Positions 31,223-38,221 of a stretch of DNA of 60,001 nt are shown piece by piece. Each line of letters starts with the position of its first letter. Position 1 is the first letter of the stretch. Both the position numbers and the translations under genes were made by a program. A model generated the notes under the pieces. The model did not search any database and was not told the origin of the DNA. It saw only the letters and a list, made by a program, of their open reading frames with translations. The DNA lies in the IMG/VR virus record IMGVR_UViG_3300036859_000134, positions 1 through 60,001 of that record; one strand, written 5' to 3'. The stretch comes from a virus.

Positions 31223-31696
31223 ATGGAAGAGCAGACGAACGAGCAAGGCGCCGTCGGCGACACCGAGACCAAGGCCTACGAGGACGGCACGACCGCGACC
31301 GGCCCGGGCCCGCTGCCCGACGAGTCGCCGACGATCGGGGGTGCGCACATGCTGGATCAGGCGCCCGAGGCTGTGACCATCGCGCCGTCCGATGTCGGTG
31401 ACCTTGCGCAAGTGCTTTCGGCCCAGCTGGCGCCCGACGTTTCGCAGCCACCGGCGCCGCCCCCGAGCCCCGAGGCCTTGCGGGAACTGCTGGCTGAAGC
31501 AGTGCCAGTGCCGCGGCTGCTTCGCCTCGAAGCGGCCCGCGCGCTGCCGGAAGCGGTGGAGGGCGACGATGTGCTCGGCGCGTACACGAAGCCAGATGAC
31601 GAGTGCATCGAGTCGTTCGTCGACACCGACGACCGCGTGATGCGCGTCGTCGTCACGCCGGCCGGATTGGCGAAGGTGGAGCTGCATCATGGCTAA
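31223..31696 (+). CDS. Hypothetical phage protein, 157 aa
   Basis: The N-terminal 90 residues are low complexity (Asp/Glu/Pro/Thr). The C-terminal part, ALPEAVEGDDVLGAYTKPDD then FVDTDDRVMRVVVTPAGLAK, is a small fold. It lies between portal and scaffold. Function is unknown. Confidence 0.6.
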   Translation: MEEQTNEQGAVGDTETKAYEDGTTATGPGPLPDESPTIGGAHMLDQAPEAVTIAPSDVGDLAQVLSAQLAPDVSQPPAPPPSPEALRELLAEAVPVPRLLRLEAARALPEAVEGDDVLGAYTKPDDECIESFVDTDDRVMRVVVTPAGLAKVELHHG

Positions 31697-31886
31697 GACC
31701 AAGGCAGCAAACGCCGCGATCGGCGGCCCGAGCATGGCCGACCAGCAGAAGTGGCAGGCCGAGGACGACCTGCGCACGCTGACCCGGGCCAACGAGATCC
31801 GGAAGGACGCGCCGCGCTACAAGCGCGCGCTGGCCCTCGCGCAGGAGCAACTCGCGACGATCAAGTCAGTCGCCGAGTCGAAGTAA
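31689..31886 (+). CDS. Small helical protein, 65 aa
   Basis: MAKTKAANAAIGGPSMADQQ then EDDLRTLTRANEIRKDAPRY. Such small proteins often precede scaffold genes. Overlap with the previous gene supports translation. Confidence 0.6.
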   Translation: MAKTKAANAAIGGPSMADQQKWQAEDDLRTLTRANEIRKDAPRYKRALALAQEQLATIKSVAESK

Positions 31887-31914
31887 ACCCACCACATCGC
31901 AGGAGCGATACCCC

Positions 31915-32985
31915 ATGGCAAAGATCATCGAAGACGCGGCGCTCAAGTTCATGACGCCAGAGGAACAGAAGATCGCGCGCGACCTGCTCGCCGCGGAAGA
32001 AGCTGGCCAGGACGCGCTGGGCGACGGCACCACGCCCGAGCCAGCTGCCGCAGCAGCCGAAGGCGAGGCCACCGATCCGCCGGCGACGGACGCGAACGCC
32101 GAGGGCGATGAGCCTGCCGGCGATGCGGCCACCGTCGAAGCTGGCGACCAGCCCGCCGACGGCGGCGATGGCCAGGCGGCAGCCGCGACCGAGGGCGAGG
32201 GCGACAAGCCGAACGCCGACGCGCTCGAAGAACTGCTGCACGGCGACGCGCCTTTCGTGCCCAAGCTCGACGGCAAGGGCCCGGAGAACTACGACCAGCA
32301 GCGCAAGGACCTGCGCGAGCAGAAGTCCGCCGCGCGCGCCACGAAGCACAAGACCGTGAGCGATGCGCGCAAGAAGTGGAGCGATGGTCTGATCGAAGAC
32401 GAGGCATTCGATGCTGCCGAGCGCGCAGCCGAGGACGCCTACGAGGCCGTCGCCGACGAGGTGGACGAGAAGCTGCAGGGCCTGCTCATCCAGCGCACGA
32501 AGGCCGAGGCGCTCAAGGAGGCCGGGCAGCAGATCGCGCAACAGTCCGAGCAGGGTTACCTGTCGAAGCTCGCCGCGCGCGCCAAGAAGGACGGCACGCT
32601 GGATTATTCCGACGCCAAGGTGGCCGGGCAGTTCGACCGCACGCTGACCGTGATCGAAGCCGATCCAGAATGGGCCGCCAAGTCCTTCGAGGAGCGCGCT
32701 GACGAAGCGCACCGCGTGGTGATGGCGCTCAACGGCAAGGTTGCTGCTGCGCCTGCGCCGGCAGCAGCGGCGCCTGCAGCCGCACCCGCGGCGCAGAAGC
32801 CCGCCGCGCGCACCACGCCGCCGGCGCCTCCCGTCACGCTGCGCGACCTGCCGGCCGCCGCGGTTGCCAACGCAGCTGGCACGGTCAAGGAGCAATGGCA
32901 GGCGCTGTCCGGTGTCGCAGCCGAGCGCTTCTTCGCGTCGCTGTCGCCGGCGAAGCAGGCCGAACTGCTCGGTGAGGCTGCCTGA
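31915..32985 (+). CDS. Scaffolding protein
   Basis: 356 residues. Acidic, Ala-rich N-terminus followed by long helical segments (YDQQRKDLREQKSAARATKH, DEKLQGLLIQRTKAEALKEA) and an Ala/Pro linker, with a C-terminal helical patch (EQWQALSGVAAERFFASLSP). This composition and the place directly before the capsid gene fit a scaffold that templates prohead assembly and is removed later. No protease gene is adjacent. Confidence 0.8.
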   Translation: MAKIIEDAALKFMTPEEQKIARDLLAAEEAGQDALGDGTTPEPAAAAAEGEATDPPATDANAEGDEPAGDAATVEAGDQPADGGDGQAAAATEGEGDKPNADALEELLHGDAPFVPKLDGKGPENYDQQRKDLREQKSAARATKHKTVSDARKKWSDGLIEDEAFDAAERAAEDAYEAVADEVDEKLQGLLIQRTKAEALKEAGQQIAQQSEQGYLSKLAARAKKDGTLDYSDAKVAGQFDRTLTVIEADPEWAAKSFEERADEAHRVVMALNGKVAAAPAPAAAAPAAAPAAQKPAARTTPPAPPVTLRDLPAAAVANAAGTVKEQWQALSGVAAERFFASLSPAKQAELLGEAA

Positions 32986-32987
32986 CC

Positions 32988-33185
32988 ATGGCGCAGCGCG
33001 GCGTATCGATGGACGTGCGGGTCGGCGAGGTGCTGGAGATCGTCCCGCCCGCTGGCGCCGTTGACAACCGAAAAATCACCGTGACACTCGAACACAAGGA
33101 CGGGCGCAGGGCCCGTCTCAGGATCACGGCGAGCGAGGATGTTCGCATCGAGCGCCAGGATCGACGGCTGGTAACGCAGCCGTAG
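32988..33185 (+). CDS. CsrA-like RNA-binding protein
   Basis: 65 residues. VSMDVRVGEVLEIVPPAGAV then RKITVTLEHKDGRRARLRIT and ASEDVRIERQDR follow the CsrA strand order: RVGE.L.I, then IT(V)T(L), KxG.RARL.I.A...V.I.R. The alternative start is Met at 33009. CsrA proteins bind GGA motifs in hairpin loops near ribosome sites and block translation. Such a hairpin lies just downstream (33207-33224) before the capsid gene, so control of capsid translation is a reasonable inference. Confidence 0.65.
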   Translation: MAQRGVSMDVRVGEVLEIVPPAGAVDNRKITVTLEHKDGRRARLRITASEDVRIERQDRRLVTQP

Positions 33186-33188
33186 GTG

Positions 33189-33224
33189 CCCCGCAAGGGG
33201 TTGTTGGACGCGCAGGAGTGCGTC
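33189..33224 (+). promoter_or_regulatory. Capsid mRNA leader with two hairpins, one displaying a GGA loop
   Basis: The first hairpin is CCCC-GCAA-GGGG (33189-33200), a GNRA-type loop. The second is GACGCGC-AGGA-GTGCGTC (33207-33224), a 7-bp stem with one G-T pair and AGGA in the loop, the typical CsrA target form. The capsid ribosome site (CGGAGG, also with GGA) and ATG follow at 33237-33247. This is the leader of the most highly expressed virion protein. Confidence 0.6.
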
Positions 33225-33246
33225 GTGTGCCCTCAACGGAGGTCTC

Positions 33247-34392
33247 ATGGCACGCACTTCTGTCCTGCCCACCGATCCGCAAACGCGGAAGGCCTGGGCC
33301 GTCAAGGTCGCCAACGACAGCATCAAGGACCAGTACTACGCCCGCCTGATCGGGCCGGAGGGTTCGCGGTCGGTCGTGATCCGCAAGACGGACCTCGAGT
33401 CCGGTGCAGGCGACGAAGTCACCACCACGCTGGTCGCCAAGCTGCGCGGCGCGCCGGTCACTGCCGGCCAGAAGCTCGAGGGCCGCGAAATGCGCCTCGA
33501 CTTCGCGACGCACAAGATGCGCATCGACGTCGTCCGCCAGGGCGTCAACGTCGGCACGAAGATGGACCAGAAGCGCGTCGACGCGAACCTGAAGCAGCAG
33601 GGTCGTGCGCGCCTGACGGACTACATCAAGGAACTGTACGAGGAGTACATCGCTGCGGCGGCCGCCGGTGCCCGTGGCGTGGGCGACGAGTTCCAGCACC
33701 TGGACACCAGCTACGCGGGCTACCCCAACGCGTTCCGCGCGCCGGACTCGGCGCACCTGTACGTCGGCACCGCCGGCGACAAGGCGAAGGCCACGCTGGC
33801 CACCACCGACAAGCTGGCGCTGTCGACGCTGAACAAGCTCAGCGTCAAGGCCCGCAAGATGCTGGGCGGCGTGCAGGACGGTAAGTCCGTGAAGATGACC
33901 AAGACGGTCATCGGCGGCAAGGAGTGCTGGGTGCTGGTGACCATGCCAGAGGGCATGCAGGACATCCGCGACGACTCCGGCACCACGGGCTGGTTCGAAG
34001 CGCAGAAGGCGCTGATCCAGAACATCGGCAAGGAAGCCGAACTGTTCAAGGGCGGCGCAGGCCTCTTCAACGGCGTGCTGGCCGACGAGTGCGAGACCGG
34101 CGTCAAGTTCAACGACTACGGCGCTGGCGGCACCACCCTTGCGATGCGCTCGCTGTTCTGCGGCGCCAACGCCATCAGCGTGGCCCACGGCACGAAGGGC
34201 ATGGCCGATGGTCTGTCGCTCGAGCTCGACGAGGACAGCGACGACCGCGGCTTCGAAGACGTGATCACGTTCCTCATGATCTTCGGCGCCGACAAGACGC
34301 AGTACAGCCCGGTCAACGGCCAGACGGCCCGCGACTACGGCGTGATCAGCGTCGACCACGCGTACACGCTGGCGCCCGGCGCCACGATGTAA
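33247..34392 (+). CDS. Major capsid protein, N4-gp56 type
   Basis: 381 residues with the N4-gp56 (HK97-fold) pattern: LEGREMRLDFATHKMRIDVV, then KMDQKRVDANLKQQGRARLT, KYKNAF-like AGYPNAFRAPDSAHLYVG, and the late FNDYGAGGTTLAMRSLFCG with DDRGFEDVITFLMIFGADKT. It builds the icosahedral shell. It is preceded by scaffold and CsrA-like genes and a structured leader. No signal for proteolytic maturation is evident. Confidence 0.92.
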   Translation: MARTSVLPTDPQTRKAWAVKVANDSIKDQYYARLIGPEGSRSVVIRKTDLESGAGDEVTTTLVAKLRGAPVTAGQKLEGREMRLDFATHKMRIDVVRQGVNVGTKMDQKRVDANLKQQGRARLTDYIKELYEEYIAAAAAGARGVGDEFQHLDTSYAGYPNAFRAPDSAHLYVGTAGDKAKATLATTDKLALSTLNKLSVKARKMLGGVQDGKSVKMTKTVIGGKECWVLVTMPEGMQDIRDDSGTTGWFEAQKALIQNIGKEAELFKGGAGLFNGVLADECETGVKFNDYGAGGTTLAMRSLFCGANAISVAHGTKGMADGLSLELDEDSDDRGFEDVITFLMIFGADKTQYSPVNGQTARDYGVISVDHAYTLAPGATM

Positions 34393-34422
34393 GGCCCACC
34401 TCTCGACTGAAAGGACGCAACC

Positions 34423-34905
34423 ATGGCCTTCTTCCAAGCCAAGCAGGTGGTCGCCAACAAGGCGCTGCCGTCGCCCATCGGCGCCGACGACACCACGACC
34501 ATCGTGGGCGAGTTCGTGGTGCCTACTGGCCTCGCCAACGGCGACATCATCGAAATGGCCGGCCTACCGGTCTACGCCATCCCCGTGGACCTCACGGTGT
34601 GCGGCGACCAGGTGGACTCGAACGGCACGCCCACCGTGTCGCTCGACTGCGGCTACCTCTCGGGCAACTACGGCGCGAATGACTCCAGCCGCACCATCGG
34701 CAACGAGTTCTTCGCGGCGGACACCAGCTTCCGCAACGCCGCCGGCGGTTTCGTGCGGTCTGCCAAGAAGAACGGCTTCATGGTCACCCCGGCCACCACC
34801 GAAAAGGGTATCGGCCTGAAGCTGGCGGCCGGCGCGGCGACCCTGGTGGTCGGCGCGAAGATCCGCCTGATGGTCGCTGTGGTGGCTGCGCCGCTGGCGA
34901 TGTAA
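34423..34905 (+). CDS. Probable capsid-decoration or minor head protein, 160 aa
   Basis: Beta-rich (TIVGEFVVPTGLANGDIIEM, PVYAIPVDLTVCGDQVDSNG, GAATLVVGAKIRLMVAVVAA) with a good ribosome site. The place directly after the capsid gene and the all-beta pattern suggest a decoration protein. No close family is recognised. Confidence 0.65.
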   Translation: MAFFQAKQVVANKALPSPIGADDTTTIVGEFVVPTGLANGDIIEMAGLPVYAIPVDLTVCGDQVDSNGTPTVSLDCGYLSGNYGANDSSRTIGNEFFAADTSFRNAAGGFVRSAKKNGFMVTPATTEKGIGLKLAAGAATLVVGAKIRLMVAVVAAPLAM

Positions 34906-34909
34906 GGCG

Positions 34910-35203
34910 ATGCCGCGCAAGAAGGGCGTCAACCACGGTACGCAGCCCACCGCGGCTGCGGGCCGTGCGCCGCGCGCGCTCAAAGCCGAGGCCGTCGCAG
35001 TGTCGGACGGCCTCGCGCACACGGCCGATGAACGCGCCAAACTCAGCGCGGCCGACCGCGAGAACCCGAAGCGGCTCGCCGGCCAGGCGCTCAAGGACCT
35101 CGCTCACCAGTGGGGCATCGCGCGCAGCGAGTCCGCCGTGATGAGCGACGAGAAGCTGCGCCAGCAGCTGAACATCATCGCCCATCGCCGCTACGAGGGG
35201 TGA
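34910..35203 (+). CDS. Small head protein, 97 aa
   Basis: Basic N-terminus (MPRKKGVNHGTQPTAAAGRA) and helical body (RLAGQALKDLAHQWGIARSE, SDEKLRQQLNIIAHRRYEG). The C-terminal part resembles a Rho-N/SAP-like helix pair. Function is unknown. Confidence 0.6.
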   Translation: MPRKKGVNHGTQPTAAAGRAPRALKAEAVAVSDGLAHTADERAKLSAADRENPKRLAGQALKDLAHQWGIARSESAVMSDEKLRQQLNIIAHRRYEG

Positions 35204-35206
35204 TCC

Positions 35207-35998
35207 ATGGCCGCAACCATCCTGGTCAAGGATGCGCTGGCCAGGGTTAGTGGCCTGCTCAACGACCTGAGCCCGCAGTACGCGCGCTGGTCCGAGGCGG
35301 AACTGGTGCGCTGGCTCAACGATGCCCAGGCGGCCGTCGCGAAGTACCTGCCGTCGGCCTCGACGCGCATCGACACGATCAAGCTTCAGCCCGGCACGCG
35401 CCAGAGCATCGCGGTCATCGCGGCTGCCGATTGCAAGCCCGGTGACGGCTCGACGCCGCAGGCGCCGATCCACGGCATCCAGCTGCTCGGCGTGGTGCGC
35501 AACATGGGCGACGACGGAGTCACGCCGGGCCGAGCTATTCGGTTCACGGACCGCGACGTGATCGATGCCGTAAACCCGCTGTGGCACACGAAGAGCGACG
35601 CGACGGTGCGCAGCGCGAGCTTCAAGCCGACGTCGCCGAAGACCTTCTACGTGTCGCCCGGCGTGGCGGGCGAGGTGTGGGCCGAGGTCGAGTACCTGGC
35701 CATGCCGCTGCTCATCCCTGCCGGCGGCGCGCCAGGCTTGGAGATCTATGCGGTCGGCGGCACCAACAACAGCACCGAAAAGCTGACGATCGACGACGAG
35801 AACATCGACGAGGTCGTGTACTACACCGTCGCCCGCGCGCACATGACCGATGCGAAGTGGGCTGATCGCGGTGTGGCGCAGGCCTACACGGGGATGTTCA
35901 CGGCGTCCATCAACGCACGCGTCGCCGTGCTCACCGGCACGAACCCGAACCTGACGCGGCTCCCGTTCGCGCCACAACCCGTGGGAGCGGCGCAGTGA
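35207..35998 (+). CDS. DUF6682-like head-tail adaptor protein
   Basis: 263 residues: LVKDALARVSGLLNDLSPQY then RWSEAELVRWLNDAQAAVAK, the opening of the DUF6682 adaptor family, and ENIDEVVYYTVARAHMTDAK near the end. In podoviruses such a protein forms the ring between portal and tail. It overlaps the next gene by four bases. Confidence 0.75.
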   Translation: MAATILVKDALARVSGLLNDLSPQYARWSEAELVRWLNDAQAAVAKYLPSASTRIDTIKLQPGTRQSIAVIAAADCKPGDGSTPQAPIHGIQLLGVVRNMGDDGVTPGRAIRFTDRDVIDAVNPLWHTKSDATVRSASFKPTSPKTFYVSPGVAGEVWAEVEYLAMPLLIPAGGAPGLEIYAVGGTNNSTEKLTIDDENIDEVVYYTVARAHMTDAKWADRGVAQAYTGMFTASINARVAVLTGTNPNLTRLPFAPQPVGAAQ

Positions 35999-36603
35999 CC
36001 TACGACGACTTCCTTCCCTACGTGTTGCTCGGGGTTCCTGGGTGCCCGGACGAGCTGGCGATCCAGCACATCCGGCTCGCGGCGATCGAGTTCTGCGCGC
36101 GCACGCTTGTGTGGACCGATGAGACGGATCCGCTGCCGTCGGTCGCCGATGTGTCGTCGTATGCGATCAAGCCGCCGGACGACGCGGAGATCGCGAAGCT
36201 GCTCACCGTGTGGGTGGGGACGAGCGAGTTCGAGGTGATCACGCCCAGCACCGCGCGCACGCTTATCCGCCGCGGCTCGGCGCGCGAGTTCGCCTACAGC
36301 GACCGCTCGAACGTGATCCTCTCGGCCGCGCCGGCAACGGTGGGCACGCCGATCGTGTGCGAGGCCGCCTTCAAGCCAACGATCGAGTCGTTCGAAGTCC
36401 CCGACATGCTGGTCCCGTACACCAGCGACATCGCCTGGGGTGCGATGTCCTCGCTCAAGCGCATGAGCAAGAGGGACTGGAGCGACGTGGCCTCCGCTGC
36501 GCTGGACCGCGGCACCTTCGACGCGCGCATCGCGACGATCGCCATCCAGGTCGCCAAGGGTTTCAGCACCGCCCGGCAGAAGACGCGGGCCCGCTTCTAC
36601 TGA
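35995..36603 (+). CDS. Head-tail connector or tail adaptor, 202 aa
   Basis: GTG start overlapping the upstream stop. DDFLPYVLLGVPGCPDELAI then AAIEFCARTLVWTDETDPLP, an N-terminal helix pair typical of adaptor proteins, followed by KRDWSDVASAALDRGTFDAR. The position between adaptor and tail protein supports the role; the exact partner is unknown. Confidence 0.65.
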   Translation: MTYDDFLPYVLLGVPGCPDELAIQHIRLAAIEFCARTLVWTDETDPLPSVADVSSYAIKPPDDAEIAKLLTVWVGTSEFEVITPSTARTLIRRGSAREFAYSDRSNVILSAAPATVGTPIVCEAAFKPTIESFEVPDMLVPYTSDIAWGAMSSLKRMSKRDWSDVASAALDRGTFDARIATIAIQVAKGFSTARQKTRARFY

Positions 36604-36613
36604 GGGCGGACCC

Positions 36614-38221
36614 ATGCGCATCGCGATCACCGGATTCAGGGGCGCGAACAAGGCACTGCACGCGAAGCTGCTGCCTGACACCGGTGTGGGCGCCGAGTCG
36701 CTCAACCAGAAGCCGGGCCGCGGCGACCTGCGGCCGTGGAACGTGCCCCTGCAGGTGGCCACCGTGCCCAACCTCGTCCAGCGCAAGACGATCTACCGCA
36801 TGGGCCGCGACGTGCCGAACGACGCCAGCTACTGGCTGTCGTGGACCACGCCGGTGCACGCGATGCGCGGCTTCAACGCGACGGACACCACCGAGAAGAC
36901 CTACTACACAGGCGACGGGCCGCCGAAGTGGACGGACAACACCAAGGCGCTGGCCAGCGCGCCGTACCCGACGGCGTGGCGGCTGCTCGGCGTGCCCGCC
37001 CCGACGACCCAGTGCGTGCTGGCGATCAACACGAACGGCACCGGCACCGACGAAACGCGGTTCTACGTGCACACTTTCGTGACGGACGAGGGCGAGGAAT
37101 CGGCGCCGAGCCCGGTGAGCGCATCGCTCACCTGCAAGCCGGGCGCGATCATCGACATCACCAACCTGCCCGATGCTCCGGCCGGCAGCTACGGCATCAA
37201 CCGCCGGCGCATCTACCGCACACAGGTCGGAAAGACATCGACCGAGTTCTACTTCCTGCGCGAGGTGGCGATTGGCGTCACCAGCACGCAGGACGACGCG
37301 CGGGCGCTGGGTGAGGTGCCGCCGACAGCTACGTGGGCGATCCCACCTGTCGACGGCCACGGCCTCATCCCGCTGTGGAACGGCATGGCATCGATGGTGT
37401 CCGGCAAGTCGATCCGCTACTGCGTGCCCAACACGCTGTACGCATGGCCGCTCGACTACGAGCTGCTCACCAACGACACCATCGTCGGCCAGGCCGCTTA
37501 CGGCCAGACGCAGGTGGTGCTGACGACCGGCTCGGCCTACACGGTGACAGGACAGGAGCCGTCGAGCATGAGCCAGATGGATCTCGACGGTGGGTTCGCG
37601 TGCGTGTCGGAAGCATCGATCGTGTCGGTCAAGCACGGCATCGTGTGGGCGTCGCCGGATGGCCTGGCCTACACCGGCACGGCCGGGCCGACCCGGCTGC
37701 TCACGTCGGGCCTGCTGATGCCGGAGGACTGGCGCGCGCTGGCGCCGACCACCATCGTCGGCTGCCAGTTCGCCGGCCTGTACTTCGGCTTCTACAACGA
37801 CGGATCGGGGCTGAAGGGCTTCATCATCGACCCGATCGACCCGCAGGGCATCTACTTCCTCTCGACGGGCTACAACGCCGCGTTCTTCGACACGATCACG
37901 AACGCGCTGTACGTGCTCGATGGCGGGAACATCAAGAAGTGGGACGCCGATACGTCGCTGATGGTGGCGTCGTTCAAGTCGAAGGTGCACCGCGCGCCGA
38001 ACCCGACGAACTTCGCGGTAGCCCAGGTGGTTGCCGACGCGTTTCCGGTGACGGTGAAGCTCTATGCAGACGGTGCGCTGAAGATCACGAAGACCGTGGC
38101 CGATGGTTCCCCATGGAACCTGCCCAAGGACTTCCTCGCCGACGACTGGCAGGTCGAGGTCAGCTGCGCCGGCGCGGTGCAGGGCGTGATGCTCGGCGAG
38201 ACGGTGGATGACCTCGAATGA
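36614..38221 (+). CDS. Tail (tubular/nozzle) protein, 535 aa
   Basis: Beta-rich: DLRPWNVPLQVATVPNLVQR near the start, YVHTFVTDEGEESAPSPVSA, and propeller-like repeated strands (VSEASIVSVKHGIVWASPDG, CQFAGLYFGFYNDGSGLKGF, LYVLDGGNIKKWDADTSLMV). Such beta-propeller nozzles follow the adaptor in podoviruses. It overlaps the tail-fibre gene (ATGA). Confidence 0.75.
   Translation: MRIAITGFRGANKALHAKLLPDTGVGAESLNQKPGRGDLRPWNVPLQVATVPNLVQRKTIYRMGRDVPNDASYWLSWTTPVHAMRGFNATDTTEKTYYTGDGPPKWTDNTKALASAPYPTAWRLLGVPAPTTQCVLAINTNGTGTDETRFYVHTFVTDEGEESAPSPVSASLTCKPGAIIDITNLPDAPAGSYGINRRRIYRTQVGKTSTEFYFLREVAIGVTSTQDDARALGEVPPTATWAIPPVDGHGLIPLWNGMASMVSGKSIRYCVPNTLYAWPLDYELLTNDTIVGQAAYGQTQVVLTTGSAYTVTGQEPSSMSQMDLDGGFACVSEASIVSVKHGIVWASPDGLAYTGTAGPTRLLTSGLLMPEDWRALAPTTIVGCQFAGLYFGFYNDGSGLKGFIIDPIDPQGIYFLSTGYNAAFFDTITNALYVLDGGNIKKWDADTSLMVASFKSKVHRAPNPTNFAVAQVVADAFPVTVKLYADGALKITKTVADGSPWNLPKDFLADDWQVEVSCAGAVQGVMLGETVDDLE

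Noticed and set aside
29036-31792. 918-codon open frame on the minus strand
   Set aside because: Antisense shadow of the portal gene; composition is typical of reverse reading in high-GC DNA.
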